Of a stretch of 64,000 nt of DNA, positions 10,507-20,005 are shown one piece after another (within the stretch, counting starts at the first letter, position 1; every line of letters starts with the position of its first letter). Made by a program: the position numbers and the translations under genes. The notes under the pieces are model-generated. The model saw only the letters and a program-made list of their open reading frames with translations, ran no database searches and was not told the origin of the DNA. This stretch comes from Reyranella humidisoli. GTDB taxonomy: Bacteria > Pseudomonadota > Alphaproteobacteria > Reyranellales > Reyranellaceae. The stretch lies in NCBI RefSeq assembly GCF_019039055.1, contig NZ_JAHOPB010000001.1, positions 1,550,001 through 1,614,000 of the forward strand. Reading direction: 5' to 3'.

Positions 10507-11913
10507 TCAGCGCGGAAAGCCAGGCGGCATGCCCATGCCGCCGCCCAGGCTGCGCATGAACCCCTTTTCGCCGAGCTTGTTCACCCGCTTCATCATTTTC
10601 AGCATGTCGGCATGCTGCTTGAGCAGCTTGTTGACGTCTTGCACCTGCACGCCCGAGCCCTTGGCGATGCGCTTCTTGCGCGACGCGTGGATCATGTCGG
10701 GGTTGCGGCGTTCCTTCGGCGTCATCGCGAGGATGACGGCTTCCTGGCGCTTGAGCTGGCCCTCGTCGATCTTGGCCTTGGACATCGCGGCCTTGGCCTG
10801 CATCGCGCCCGGCAGCATGCCCATCAAGCCCGACAGCCCGCCCATCTTGCGCAGCTGGCGCAGCTGGTTGAGCAGGTCGTCCATGTCGAACTGGCCCTTG
10901 CGGACCTTGGCGGCGAGCTTCTCGGCGTCTTCCTTGTCGATCGTCTCGGCGGCGCGCTCGACCAGCGAGACGATGTCGCCCATGCCGAGGATCCGGGACG
11001 CGATACGGTCGGGATGGAACGGCTCCAGCGCGTCGAACTTCTCGCCGACGCCGATCAGCTTGACCGGGCGGCCGGTGACGGCGCGCATCGAGAGCGCCGC
11101 ACCGCCGCGCGCGTCGCCGTCGACGCGGGTCAGCACGATGCCGGTGACGGCCAGCCGGTCGTTGAAGGCCTTGGCCACGTTCACGGCGTCCTGGCCGGTC
11201 ATGGCGTCGGCGACGAGCAGCGTCTCCTTCGGCTTGGCCAGGTCGCTGATGTCGGCCACTTCCTTCATCAACTCTTCGTCGATGGAGAGGCGGCCCGCCG
11301 TGTCGAGGATGAGGACGTCGAAGCCTTCGCGCTTGGCCGTCTCGAGCGCGCGCCGGGTGATGGCGAGCGGCATTTCGAGCGGGACGATCGGCAGGGTCGG
11401 GACGTTGGTCTGCTCGCCCAGAACCTTGAGCTGGTGCTGCGCGGCCGGACGACGCGTGTCGAGCGAGGCCATCATGACCTTGCGCCGCGTCGAGAAGCTG
11501 CCGCCGAACATCTCGGCCGCCATGCCCTGCGGGCCCTGGCTCAGCCGATAGGCGATCTTGGCCGAGGAAGTGGTCTTGCCGGAGCCCTGCAGGCCGACCA
11601 TCAGGATGACGACGGGCGGGATGGCCCCGAGGTCGAGATCGGCGACGGTGCCGCCCAGCATCTCGACCAGGTGGTCGTTGACGATCTTGATGACCATCTG
11701 GCCCGGCGTGACCGAGCGGATGACGTCGGCGCCGATCGCCTTCGGCCGGACCTCGTCGATGAACTGGCGGACGACCGACAGGGCGACGTCGGCCTCGAGC
11801 AGGGCGGTCCGCACCTCGCGCAGGGCCGCGTCGACATCGGCCTCGGACAGCGCACCGCGCCCCCGAAGCTTGTCGAAAACATCGCCCAGACGCTTGCTAA
11901 GACCCTCGAACAT
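10507..11913 (-). CDS. ffh: Signal recognition particle protein Ffh
   Basis: 468 residues; the GTPase that binds 4.5S RNA and signal sequences and docks with FtsY. The N domain is residues 1-95; the G domain has GLQGSGKTTSSAKIA (P-loop), DTRRPAAQHQL, LILDTAGRL, and TRVDGDARGG. The methionine-rich M domain (about 300-468) includes MTPKERRNPDMIHASRKKRIAKGSG, the RNA-binding motif. It heads the ribosomal operon on the minus strand. Its receptor ftsY is 3.2 kb away on the opposite strand. Confidence 0.98.
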   Translation of the reverse strand: MFEGLSKRLGDVFDKLRGRGALSEADVDAALREVRTALLEADVALSVVRQFIDEVRPKAIGADVIRSVTPGQMVIKIVNDHLVEMLGGTVADLDLGAIPPVVILMVGLQGSGKTTSSAKIAYRLSQGPQGMAAEMFGGSFSTRRKVMMASLDTRRPAAQHQLKVLGEQTNVPTLPIVPLEMPLAITRRALETAKREGFDVLILDTAGRLSIDEELMKEVADISDLAKPKETLLVADAMTGQDAVNVAKAFNDRLAVTGIVLTRVDGDARGGAALSMRAVTGRPVKLIGVGEKFDALEPFHPDRIASRILGMGDIVSLVERAAETIDKEDAEKLAAKVRKGQFDMDDLLNQLRQLRKMGGLSGLMGMLPGAMQAKAAMSKAKIDEGQLKRQEAVILAMTPKERRNPDMIHASRKKRIAKGSGVQVQDVNKLLKQHADMLKMMKRVNKLGEKGFMRSLGGGMGMPPGFPR

Positions 11914-12059
11914 CGTGCTCCCGTTCGCTCAAAGACGTATCGCGCCGATGCGCGAACCTTCGCGGATCAGCGGAGCTCCCCGAAGGGGGAACCATGTAAA
12001 TCGGCACGACCGATTGAGCCGGCGGGGTATAAGGCTTGCCGCGTCAGGAGTCAAAACGC

Positions 12060-12716
12060 TTGGACGGCTCGTCTAACTCATTGAATAACAACGATTCCCG
12101 GCGCCTCCCGGGCTGGTCTGTGCTGGCCTTTCTGGTCGCCGCGCCGCTGATCGGGCTGGCCGCTTTCTGGCTTTTGCCCGATCGGACCAACCTGTCGATG
12201 CTGGCCATCTTCTTCGCGGCGGGCCTGCTGGGCATCGCGGTCGCGGTCCTGCCGCTCGGCCGGAACGCGCCGGCCGCCCTCGGCTTGCGGCCCGTGGGCT
12301 GGCGCCCGATCGTCCTTGCGGTGGTGGGCACCACGGTCCTGTCCTTCGTCGTCAGCCAGCTCGGGCCGCAGCCCGAGGGGGTGCGGCAAGTCACGGAGGG
12401 CATCCAGGGCGTGCGGGCACTCCAGACCCTGGCCGTCCTGGGCATTTTGGCCCCCCTTGCAGAAGAACTCGTCTTCCGCGGCCTGCTTTACGGCTGGCTG
12501 GCCGGCCGGTGGAACAACCTCGTTGCCTTCGTGATCAGCTCGCTGGCTTTCGCGGCCGCCCATGCAGAGCCCGTGCACATTCTTCTGGTCCTGCCGCTGG
12601 GCTTCTGGTTCGGCTGGCTGCGCTGGCGTACCGGCTCGCTGGTCCCCACGATCGTGGCGCACATGATCAACAACACGATCGCCGTGGCGGCCGCGGCGTT
12701 CCTGGGCGGCTCCTGA
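12060..12716 (+). CDS. CPBP family intramembrane metalloprotease
   Basis: About 218 residues with six or more hydrophobic helices. The family's motif 1 is LAEELVFRGLLYG (EExxxR), followed by FAAAHAEPVH (FxxxH) and HMINNTIAVA (HxxxN). These residues form the zinc-dependent glutamic protease site of Rce1/CPBP enzymes. The TTG at 12060 is chosen because aggag lies 9 bases before it; a TTG 24 bases earlier has no such site. The substrate is unknown. Confidence 0.85.
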   Translation: MDGSSNSLNNNDSRRLPGWSVLAFLVAAPLIGLAAFWLLPDRTNLSMLAIFFAAGLLGIAVAVLPLGRNAPAALGLRPVGWRPIVLAVVGTTVLSFVVSQLGPQPEGVRQVTEGIQGVRALQTLAVLGILAPLAEELVFRGLLYGWLAGRWNNLVAFVISSLAFAAAHAEPVHILLVLPLGFWFGWLRWRTGSLVPTIVAHMINNTIAVAAAAFLGGS

Positions 12717-12725
12717 TCGGAGAGA

Positions 12726-13328
12726 TCAGGAGGCGAGCTTGCGCTCGACGAAGTCGAGCCGGTCCTGGCCCCAGAAGATCTCGCCGTCGATGACGAACGA
12801 GGGCGCGCCGAACACACCCTGCTCGATGGCATGCTTGGTGTAGGCTTCGCGCTTCTCGGCAATGCCCGCGGCCTCGCTCGCCTTCATCACCGCCGCGCCG
12901 TCGAGGCCACAGCCGTCGATGATCGCCTTCAGCGTGTCCGGATCGCCGCTGTTCTTCTCCTCGGCCCATAGACCGGTCAGCAAGGCGTGAGCGACCTTTA
13001 TGGCGTCCGCCATGCGGCCCTGCTCGCGCAGCGCGATCACGCATTTCGCAGCCGGCACTTCGTTGGCGGGAAAGAACTTGGGCTCGAGCGTTGTGTTGAC
13101 GCCGAGATGGTCGCGCCAGCGCTTCAGCTCCATCATGCGATAGGCTTGGCGTTGCGGCGAACGCTTGGGCAGCGGCAGGCCGCCGGATACGGCGAAGATC
13201 GAGCCGAAATCGACCGGCCAGATCGTGACGCTCGCGCCGTGCTTTTTCGCCATGGCGTCGAAGCGCGCGGACCCGAGATAGGTCCACGGCGAATTCAGCG
13301 AGACGTAGTAGTCGACATGCTTGCCCAT
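12726..13328 (-). CDS. 2-hydroxychromene-2-carboxylate isomerase-like (DsbA fold)
   Basis: 200 residues of the DsbA-like / kappa-class GST family. It begins VDYYVSLNSPWTYLGSARF, where SPWTYLG is the active-site serine region of this family. The DsbA-type helical insertion follows, and the end carries GVFGAPSFVIDGEIFWGQDRLDFVE, the cis-proline thioredoxin-like segment. Such proteins act in aromatic degradation or as glutathione-dependent isomerases, but no aromatic pathway genes are nearby. Confidence 0.82.
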   Translation of the reverse strand: MGKHVDYYVSLNSPWTYLGSARFDAMAKKHGASVTIWPVDFGSIFAVSGGLPLPKRSPQRQAYRMMELKRWRDHLGVNTTLEPKFFPANEVPAAKCVIALREQGRMADAIKVAHALLTGLWAEEKNSGDPDTLKAIIDGCGLDGAAVMKASEAAGIAEKREAYTKHAIEQGVFGAPSFVIDGEIFWGQDRLDFVERKLAS

Positions 13329-13378
13329 GCGTTCCTCGTATTTCTCCAGTGGCGCGGACTGTGGCGCAAAGCCTGTCG

Positions 13379-14296
13379 ATGCGCCATCTTCGCGGCGTGA
13401 CCGAAGACGCTCATTCCGGACGGGCCATTGCCATCACCGGCGGCGACGCCGCCTATTTCGGCCTGATGCGCGATTGCATCGAGTCGCTTCAGGCGACGGA
13501 CGTGGGTCGGGCGCTGGCGCTCGGGGTGCTCGATTGCGGATTGACCGGGGAACAACGTGCGTGGTGTCGCGAACGAGGTGCAACGCTCGTCGTGCCCGAG
13601 TGGGATTTCGACTTCCCGGGCCGCGAGAACCTGAAGGACGGCTACAAGGCGCTGACGGCGCGGCCCTTCCTGCCGCGCTATTTTCCGGGCTTCGACCTGT
13701 ATCTCTGGATCGACGGCGACTGCTGGGTACAGCAGGGCGACGCGGTCGATCTGTTCCTGAGCGCCGCGCGCACCGGCGCACTGGCCGTCGCACCCGAGAT
13801 TCACCGCTCGATGCGCCACTATCGGCACGCCTGGAAGGAATTCTCGACGATCAACGGCGCGGCGTTTGAGGCCTGCTTCGACCGGGAAACCGCCGAGCGG
13901 CTGATCCGCTATCCGCTGATCAATGCCGGTGTTTTCGCGCTCGCGGCCGGGGCGCCTCACTGGCGGGGCTGGGCGGAACTGCTGGGCGAAGCCCTGCGGC
14001 GGTCCACCGACATGACCGACCAGGTGGCGCTGAACGTCCTGGTGTACGACCGCGGCTTCGCCTGCGAACCGCTGCCCAGTCGCTGCAACTGGCCGGTCCA
14101 TCATGCCACGCCGGCCTGGGACGCCGGCCGCGGCCTGTTCGTGGAGCCGGCCATGCCCTACGAGGCGCTCGGCATCCTGCATCTCACGATCTACACCAAG
14201 CGGCTCGCCACGCTCGACGTGCGCGAAATCGGCGGTCCGCACGCGGGCCAGGTGCGGGCGCGCTCGTTGCGCTGGCCCGGCCGAACCGCCATATAG
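13379..14296 (+). CDS. Glycosyltransferase-like protein, putative
   Basis: About 305 residues. It opens with AIAITGGDAAYFGLMRDCIESL and later has YLWIDGDCWVQQ, an Asp-Gly-Asp motif in the position of the metal-binding DxD of GT-A fold enzymes, then INAGVFAL and TDQVALNVLVYD, both typical of family 8-like glycosyltransferases. Start uncertain: an upstream GTG (13349) is also in frame and overlaps nothing. It lies immediately upstream of dapF with a six-base gap, so the two are probably co-transcribed. Sugar and acceptor are unknown. Confidence 0.6.
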   Translation: MRHLRGVTEDAHSGRAIAITGGDAAYFGLMRDCIESLQATDVGRALALGVLDCGLTGEQRAWCRERGATLVVPEWDFDFPGRENLKDGYKALTARPFLPRYFPGFDLYLWIDGDCWVQQGDAVDLFLSAARTGALAVAPEIHRSMRHYRHAWKEFSTINGAAFEACFDRETAERLIRYPLINAGVFALAAGAPHWRGWAELLGEALRRSTDMTDQVALNVLVYDRGFACEPLPSRCNWPVHHATPAWDAGRGLFVEPAMPYEALGILHLTIYTKRLATLDVREIGGPHAGQVRARSLRWPGRTAI

Positions 14297-14302
14297 CGCC
14301 GC

Positions 14303-15151
14303 ATGGCCGGAACGCCTTTTCTCAAGATGCACGGGCTGGGCAACGACTTCGTCGTGCTCGATGCGCGTACCGCTGCGCTCGATCTCACGCCGCCGCGCCG
14401 CCGCGCCATCGCCGACCGCCGCCTGGGCGTGGGCTGCGACCAGCTCATCGTGCTGGAGCCGCCGACCGAAGGCGAGGCCGACATCTTCATGCGCATCTAC
14501 AATCCCGACGGCACCGAGGCCCAGGCCTGCGGCAACGCCACGCGCTGCGTCGCCTCGGTGGTGATGGACGAACTCAAGGCCGAGGAAGCGACGATCCAGA
14601 CCATCGCTGGCCTGCTCGAATCGCAGAAGGTCGGCCGCGGCGCCAACGGCCTGCCCGTGATCTCCGTCGACATGGGACTGGTGCGGATGGACTGGCGCGA
14701 GATTCCGGTCGCGACGGCGTGCGACACGAATCACCTGCCGGTCGGCATCGGCCCGCTGCAGGATCCGGTCGGCACCAATGTCGGCAATCCGCATGCGACC
14801 TTCTTCGTCGACGATCTGGCGGCGATCCCGATCACGGAGCTGGGGCCGAAGCTGGAGCACGATCCGTTTTTTCCCGAGCGTGTGAACGTCGGTGTCGCCC
14901 AGGTGATCGGCGAGAACAGGGTGAAGCTCAGTGTCTGGGAACGCGGCGCGGGCCTGACGCTCGCCTGCGGTTCGGGCGCCTGCGCGGCCGGCGTCGCCGC
15001 GGCACGGCGCGGGCTCACCGGCCGCAAGGTCGATGTCGTGGTCGAGCACGGCACCCTCACCATCGAGTGGCTGCGCGACGATCATGTTTCGATGACCGGC
15101 GGCATCGCGCTCGCCTACAGGGGCGAACTCGACCGCTCCCTGCTTTCCTGA
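14303..15151 (+). CDS. dapF: Diaminopimelate epimerase
   Basis: 282 residues; converts LL- to meso-diaminopimelate for lysine and peptidoglycan. The first catalytic Cys is in PDGTEAQACGNATRC (about residue 75) and the second in LACGSGACAAG (about 220). The N-terminal FLKMHGLGNDFVVLD is canonical. In many alphaproteobacteria an mtaB-type methylthiotransferase gene lies between dapF and ftsY; here ftsY follows after nine bases. Confidence 0.97.
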   Translation: MAGTPFLKMHGLGNDFVVLDARTAALDLTPPRRRAIADRRLGVGCDQLIVLEPPTEGEADIFMRIYNPDGTEAQACGNATRCVASVVMDELKAEEATIQTIAGLLESQKVGRGANGLPVISVDMGLVRMDWREIPVATACDTNHLPVGIGPLQDPVGTNVGNPHATFFVDDLAAIPITELGPKLEHDPFFPERVNVGVAQVIGENRVKLSVWERGAGLTLACGSGACAAGVAAARRGLTGRKVDVVVEHGTLTIEWLRDDHVSMTGGIALAYRGELDRSLLS

Positions 15152-15160
15152 GGTGCCGCG

Positions 15161-16288
15161 GTGAGCGAGACGGAACCCGAGAAGAAGGGCTGGTTCGCGC
15201 GGTTTCGCCGGGGCACCCCGGCCGTCGAGACGCCCAGGCCGGCCGAGCCCGAAGTCGAGAAGCCTGAACCGGTAGAGCCGGCCGTCGCGGCCGAGTCCGA
15301 ACCTGAGCCGGCTCCCGTCGAAGCGGTGGCCGAGAAGGAACCCGAGGTCGAGAAGCCCGAAGTCGAGAAAAAGGGCTGGCTGTCGCGTCTGCGCGAGGGC
15401 CTGTCGAAGTCGACCAAGAAGGTCGCCGAAAGCATCACCGGTCTCTTCACAAAGAAGAAGCTCGACCAGCAGACGCTCGACGATCTCGAGGATGCACTGA
15501 TCCAGGCCGATCTCGGCGTCACCGTGGCCAGCCGGCTCGTGGCCAAGCTCGGCAAGGAGCGCTTCGGCAAGGAAGTCACCGACGAGGAAGTGCGCGCGGC
15601 CTTCGCCGACGACATCGCGGAGATCCTTCAGCCGGTCGCCGTGCCGCTGTCCATCGATCCTGCGCGCAAGCCGCATGTCGTGCTGGTGATCGGCGTGAAC
15701 GGCAGCGGCAAGACCACGACCATCGCCAAGCTGGCCGGGCTCTACAAGGGCGAGGGCCGTTCGGTGATCCTGGCGGCAGGCGATACGTTCCGCGCCGCCG
15801 CCGTCGAACAGCTCAAGGTGTGGGGCGATCGCGCCGGCGTGCCGGTCGTATCCAAGCCCACCGGCGCCGATGCCGCAGGCCTCGCCTACGAGGCGCTGGA
15901 GCGGGCGCGCGCCGAGAAGACCGACGTGCTGCTGATCGACACCGCCGGCCGCCTGCACAACAAGACCAACCTGATGGAAGAGCTCGCCAAGATCGTGCGC
16001 GTGATCCGCAAGCTCGATCCCGAGGCGCCGCATTCCTGCCTGCTGGTGCTCGATGCCACCACCGGCCAGAACGCCCACGCCCAGGTGGAGACGTTCAAGG
16101 CCATGTCGCCGGTCGATGCGCTGGTGCTGACCAAGCTCGACGGCAGCGCCAAGGGCGGTGTGCTGGTGGCGCTCGCCGAGAAGTTCAAGCTGCCGGTCGT
16201 GGCCATCGGTGTCGGCGAAGGCATCGACGATCTCAGGCCGTTCGAAGCCCGTGCCTTCGCGCGCGGATTGATGGGATTGCCGGCATGA
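15161..16288 (+). CDS. ftsY: Signal recognition particle receptor FtsY
   Basis: 375 residues with a GTG start. An acidic Pro/Glu/Val-rich A domain (1-80) contains two short KKGW motifs (KKGWFARFRRG, KKGWLSRLREG) that look like duplicated amphipathic membrane-targeting helices. The NG domain has GVNGSGKTTTIAKLA (P-loop), GDTFRAAAVEQL, LLIDTAGRLHN and LTKLDGSAKGG. It receives Ffh-ribosome complexes at the membrane. The stop overlaps the yciB start (ATGA). Confidence 0.97.
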   Translation: MSETEPEKKGWFARFRRGTPAVETPRPAEPEVEKPEPVEPAVAAESEPEPAPVEAVAEKEPEVEKPEVEKKGWLSRLREGLSKSTKKVAESITGLFTKKKLDQQTLDDLEDALIQADLGVTVASRLVAKLGKERFGKEVTDEEVRAAFADDIAEILQPVAVPLSIDPARKPHVVLVIGVNGSGKTTTIAKLAGLYKGEGRSVILAAGDTFRAAAVEQLKVWGDRAGVPVVSKPTGADAAGLAYEALERARAEKTDVLLIDTAGRLHNKTNLMEELAKIVRVIRKLDPEAPHSCLLVLDATTGQNAHAQVETFKAMSPVDALVLTKLDGSAKGGVLVALAEKFKLPVVAIGVGEGIDDLRPFEARAFARGLMGLPA

Positions 16289-16878
16289 GCGAGAAGAGCG
16301 ACGACAACGGCGCGCGCAAACTCTACGCCACGGCGCTGGAACTTGCGCCGCTCATCCTGTTCTTCGTCGCCAACGGCCGCTGGGGCATCTACTGGGGCAC
16401 CGGCATCTTCATCGTCGCCACCGCGGTCGCGCTGCCCTGCTATCGCTGGCTGGAGAAGCGCTGGCCGGTCATGCCGCTGGTCGGCGGCTTCTTCGTGCTG
16501 GTGTTCGGCGGCCTCACCATCTGGCTGCAGGACGACACCTTCATCAAGCTGAAGCCGACCATCGTGAACTGCCTGTTCGCCGTGATCCTGGGCGGCGGGC
16601 TCGTGCTGTTCAAGAAGCCGCTGCTGAAGCCGCTGTTCGGCGCGGCCTTCAAGCTGACCGACGAGGGCTGGTATCAGCTCACGATGCGCTGGACGATGTT
16701 CTTCTTCGTGCTCGCAATCGTGAACGAAGTGATGTGGCGGAACTTCCCGACCGACACCTGGATCGCCAGCAAGATGTTCCTGAGCTTCCCGCTCACGCTG
16801 GTCTTCGCCTTCCTGCAGATTCCGCTGCTGAAGAAGTATTGGGACGGCGACGACAATCCCTTCGCGCGGGGCAGCTGA
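16285..16878 (+). CDS. yciB: Septation/inner membrane protein YciB (IspZ)
   Basis: 197 residues with five to six hydrophobic helices. The family pattern is visible: LELAPLILFFVANGRWGIYWGT at the N-terminus, GGLTIWLQDDTFIKLKPT in the middle, and LTMRWTMFFFVLAIVNEVMWRN with the C-terminal FPLTLVFAFLQIPLLKKYW. The family is implicated in cell-envelope and septum formation. It starts inside the ftsY stop, the usual alphaproteobacterial arrangement, and is followed by copy 1 of the dispersed hairpin repeat. Confidence 0.92.
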   Translation: MSEKSDDNGARKLYATALELAPLILFFVANGRWGIYWGTGIFIVATAVALPCYRWLEKRWPVMPLVGGFFVLVFGGLTIWLQDDTFIKLKPTIVNCLFAVILGGGLVLFKKPLLKPLFGAAFKLTDEGWYQLTMRWTMFFFVLAIVNEVMWRNFPTDTWIASKMFLSFPLTLVFAFLQIPLLKKYWDGDDNPFARGS

Positions 16879-17009
16879 GGCCGAGCAGAGCTCGGCCAGG
16901 AAGCGGCAGGACATTGCTTGCAATGTCCGGGAGCGCCGAAGAACGATCGATCACCTCATGACCCCTCCGTCGCGTATGACGCGACACCTCCTCATTTGAA
17001 TGGGGAGGA
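16879..17009. repeat. Dispersed extragenic hairpin repeat, copy 1
   Basis: Composite of short palindromes in a fixed order: ggccgagc..gctcggcc (16879-16897), ggacattgcttgcaatgtcc, then gacccctccgtcgcgtatga with cgcgac, then cctcctcatttgaatggggagg. Nearly the same sequence occurs at 32433-32564, and its right half at 21526-21651. It lies between the convergent ends of yciB and the NUDIX gene. Confidence 0.92.
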
Positions 17010-17015
17010 AAGAGG

Positions 17016-17615
17016 TCAGACGCCCGCGGGCTTCCTGGGCGGCCACATGCGGGCGAGGTCGCCGGTCGGGTTGGAGTAGGTCGAGAAGTCGGCCTTGTCG
17101 CGCGATTCGTGGAAATGCGCGAGCGCCCAGACGACGGTCGGAAAGGCGAGCTGGTCCCACGGGATATCGGCCCAGTCGACCAGCGCCACTTCCTCGCTCT
17201 CGATGCCGCAGGCGATGTCCGGCGTGACCAGCTTCGCGCGGTACATGATCTGCACCTGGCCGATGCGCGCCACGCTGTACATGGCCAGCAGCCGGTCGAT
17301 CTCGATGGTGGCGCAGGCCTCTTCCAGGGCCTCACGCTGGGCGGCCTGCTCGGTCGTCTCGCCCAGTTCCATGTAGCCGGCGGGCAGGGTCCAGAAGCCC
17401 TTGCGCGGTTCGATGGCGCGCCTGGCCAATAGAATTTTGTCTTCCCAAGTACAGACCGCGCCCGCGACCACCTTGGGATTCTGGTAGTGGATGAACTCGC
17501 AGCGCCCGCAGATCAGCCGCTCGCGATTGTCGCCCTCGGGTACCCGCTTCTCGAAATGCTCGGGCGGATCCCACGGCAGGCGGGGACGATCGGGTGGTGT
17601 CGGCGGGGCACTCAT
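17016..17615 (-). CDS. NUDIX hydrolase with N-terminal zinc-ribbon-like segment
   Basis: 199 residues. A CGRC pair in LICGRCEFIHYQNPKVV marks a short zinc-ribbon-like N-terminus of the NudC-like/ADP-ribose pyrophosphatase type. The Nudix box follows at about residues 90-112: GYMELGETTEQAAQREALEEAC. The ATG has aggag 8 bases upstream, and ORF extension further upstream lies inside pgk in another frame. It follows pgk on the same strand with an 11-base gap and ends against the hairpin repeat. Confidence 0.9.
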   Translation of the reverse strand: MSAPPTPPDRPRLPWDPPEHFEKRVPEGDNRERLICGRCEFIHYQNPKVVAGAVCTWEDKILLARRAIEPRKGFWTLPAGYMELGETTEQAAQREALEEACATIEIDRLLAMYSVARIGQVQIMYRAKLVTPDIACGIESEEVALVDWADIPWDQLAFPTVVWALAHFHESRDKADFSTYSNPTGDLARMWPPRKPAGV

Positions 17616-17626
17616 GTTTCTCGCTC

Positions 17627-18832
17627 CTACGCAGCCCGGATCAGCGCCGCGACGCCGGGCAGGGTCTTGCCTTCCATCCATTCGAGGAAGGCGCCGCCCG
17701 CGGTCGAGACGTAGGAGAACTTCTCCTCGACGCCGGCCGCGGCCAGCGCCGCCACCGTGTCGCCGCCGCCGGCCACCGACAGGAGCTTGCCGGCCGTGGT
17801 GAGCCGGGCCACTTCCTGCGCCAGCGCGACCGTGCCGGTATCGAACGGCTTGATCTCGAAAGCGCCGAGCGGGCCGTTCCACACCACGGTCGCGCAGTCG
17901 GCCAGCTCCTTCTGGTAGAGGGCGATCGACTTGGGCCCGACATCCAGGATCATCTGGTCGTCGGGGCAGGCATGGGCATCGACGACGAGGTGAGGGGCAT
18001 TGGCCTTGAACTCGCCCGCGACCATGACATCGATGGGCAGAAGCACCGTGCACCTGGCGGCTTTGGCCTTCTCCACGATCTCGAGCGCGGTGGACGCCAG
18101 ATCCTTCTCGCAAAGCGACTTGCCGACAGGGAACCCCTGCGCGTGGAGGAACGTGTTGGCCATGCCGCCGCCGATGATCAGCCTGTCGACCTTGCCCACC
18201 AGATGGCCGAGCAGCTCGAGCTTGGTCGAGACCTTGGCGCCGCCGACGATGGCGCACACCGGGCGCTTCGGATTGCCAAGCGCCTTGTCGAGCGCTTCGA
18301 GCTCTTCCTGCATCAGGCGACCGGCGACCGCCGGCAGGCGATTGGCGAGTCCCTCGGTCGAGGCATGGGCGCGATGGGCGGTCGAGAAGGCGTCGTTCAC
18401 GTAGACGTCGCCCAGCAGCGAGAGCTTGTCGATGAAGCCCGCTTCGTTTTTTTCCTCCCCCTTGTGGAACCGCAGGTTCTCAAGGAGGAGCACGTCACCG
18501 GCCTTCATGTTGCGCACCGAATCCTCGGCGATGGGGCCGATGCAATCCTCCGCGAAGCCCACCGGCTTGCCGAGCGCCTTCTCCAGCGGCTCGATCAGCG
18601 GGCGCAGCGTCATCTCGGGTACGCGCTTGCCGTCGGGGCGGCCGAAATGGCTGAGCACGATCACCTTCGCGCCCTTGGCCGCCAGCTCCTTGATCGTGGG
18701 CGCGGCGCGCTCGATGCGCGTGGCATCGGTCACCTTGCCGTTCTTCATCGGCACGTTCAGGTCGACGCGCACCAGCACGCGCTTGCCGGACATGTCCATG
18801 GAATCGATCGTCTTGAAGGTCGTCTGCGGCAT
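17627..18832 (-). CDS. pgk: Phosphoglycerate kinase
   Basis: 401 residues; transfers phosphate between 1,3-bisphosphoglycerate and ADP in glycolysis. Family signatures: [55 protein letters not shown], and the nucleotide-binding [12 protein letters not shown] and end [28 protein letters not shown]. gap and fba, often next to it, are not in this window. The NUDIX gene follows closely. Confidence 0.98.
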   Translation of the reverse strand: MPQTTFKTIDSMDMSGKRVLVRVDLNVPMKNGKVTDATRIERAAPTIKELAAKGAKVIVLSHFGRPDGKRVPEMTLRPLIEPLEKALGKPVGFAEDCIGPIAEDSVRNMKAGDVLLLENLRFHKGEEKNEAGFIDKLSLLGDVYVNDAFSTAHRAHASTEGLANRLPAVAGRLMQEELEALDKALGNPKRPVCAIVGGAKVSTKLELLGHLVGKVDRLIIGGGMANTFLHAQGFPVGKSLCEKDLASTALEIVEKAKAARCTVLLPIDVMVAGEFKANAPHLVVDAHACPDDQMILDVGPKSIALYQKELADCATVVWNGPLGAFEIKPFDTGTVALAQEVARLTTAGKLLSVAGGGDTVAALAAAGVEEKFSYVSTAGGAFLEWMEGKTLPGVAALIRAA

Positions 18833-18877
18833 GAACTCTCTCTTGTCTGTCGAACGGCCGTCTGGCGTTTCCGCCGT

Positions 18878-19105
18878 CTAGCGCTTCCGAATAACGAATA
18901 CCAGCACCTCGCCCTCGCGCGTCGCCGAGACCAGCTCGTGGCCGGTCTGCCGGCAGAAGGCCGGGAAATCGGCCTCGGCGGCGGGATCGGTCGCGCGCAC
19001 CGTGAGCAGGCCGCCCGCGTCCAGCTCGCGCAGCTTGCGGTTGGCGCGCAGCACCGGCAAGGGGCAGAGCAGGCCGGTCGCGTCGTATTCCAGCGTGTCG
19101 GTCAT
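18878..19105 (-). CDS. TusA-family sulfurtransferase
   Basis: 75 residues, a complete SirA/TusA/YeeD fold. DATGLLCPLPVLRANRKL carries the active-site Cys in the family CPxP motif (CPLP here) at about residue 14, which relays persulfide sulfur. The rest, LDAGGLLTVRATDPAAEADFPAFC and ending VFVIRKR, fits the family. The start overlaps the stop of the upstream M48 protease gene (ATGA), so the two are translationally coupled. Confidence 0.9.
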   Translation of the reverse strand: MTDTLEYDATGLLCPLPVLRANRKLRELDAGGLLTVRATDPAAEADFPAFCRQTGHELVSATREGEVLVFVIRKR

Positions 19106-19914
19106 TTGGGCCTGTAATATTGCATGGCCTCGGGCAGCCAGCGTCTGATGTCGGCAATGCGTGTCGTGTCCGCGGGATGGGTGCCAAGCCACTCCGCCTG
19201 CCGCTTGCCGGAACCGGCGGCGCGCATGCGTTCCCACAGGCCCACGGCCTCGCGCGGATCGTAGCCCGCCAGCGCCATCAGAACGAGGCCGATCCGGTCG
19301 GCTTCCGATTCCTGTGCGCGCGACATCGGCAGGATGTAGCCCACGGTGGCGCCTGCGCCGACCGCGGCCATCATGGCAGGCAAATAGGTGCGGCTGCGGC
19401 CGCTGACTGTTGCCGAGAGCGCAACCGCCGCGGCCGTCGTGCCGACCGACGCCACCATCTGGTCGCTCATGCGCTCCGCCCCATGGCGCGCCAGGGCATG
19501 GGCGACCTCGTGGGCGATCACGACGGCCATCCCGGCCTCGGTCCGGGTGATCGGCAGCAGGCCAGTGTAGACCACGATCTTGCCGCCGGGCAGGCAGAAG
19601 GCGTTCGGCTCGTTCTTGTCGACGGTCTTGAATTCCCAGCGAAAGTTCGGCGCACGCCACAGTTCCTGCGGCGGCCGCTCAGCGGCAGCGGCGATGCGGC
19701 GGCCGACCTTCTCGACCAGCGCATTGACCTGCGCGTCGCGCGACAGCGTTTCCTTGTTCAGAACCTCGCGATAGGCCTGCAGGCCCATCTGCCGCTCTTC
19801 GCTTTCGCTCACCAGCATCATCTGCGAACGGCCGGATACCGGTGCCGTCTCGCAGGCAGCGAGCAGGGACGTGAGGCCGCACAATGTCAGCAGCAAGCGT
19901 GAGGCAAAAGCCAT
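19102..19914 (-). CDS. M48 family metalloprotease, lipoprotein
   Basis: 270 residues. The N-terminus MAFASRLLLTLCGLTSLLAACE is a lipoprotein signal with a LAAC lipobox. The zinc site is AVVIAHEVAHALARHG (HExxH with Val), with the third ligand in SRAQESEADRIGLVLM. This resembles the periplasmic BepA/LoiP-type proteases of outer-membrane quality control. The start is set at the Met preceding the signal peptide; an upstream extension of 30 residues is not signal-like. Confidence 0.88.
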   Translation of the reverse strand: MAFASRLLLTLCGLTSLLAACETAPVSGRSQMMLVSESEERQMGLQAYREVLNKETLSRDAQVNALVEKVGRRIAAAAERPPQELWRAPNFRWEFKTVDKNEPNAFCLPGGKIVVYTGLLPITRTEAGMAVVIAHEVAHALARHGAERMSDQMVASVGTTAAAVALSATVSGRSRTYLPAMMAAVGAGATVGYILPMSRAQESEADRIGLVLMALAGYDPREAVGLWERMRAAGSGKRQAEWLGTHPADTTRIADIRRWLPEAMQYYRPK

Positions 19915-20005
19915 GTGGCGAAGTCTAGGGAACGCACCGGGTGCGGTCGAGCGTGCGCCGCGCGAGGGCGTGCTATAGGGGAGTGTCCACCGAACGAAGA
20001 CCAAG

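Noticed and set aside
13295..16078. 927-codon minus-strand frame over dapF and ftsY
   Set aside because: It is antisense to two unmistakable genes and has low-complexity composition.
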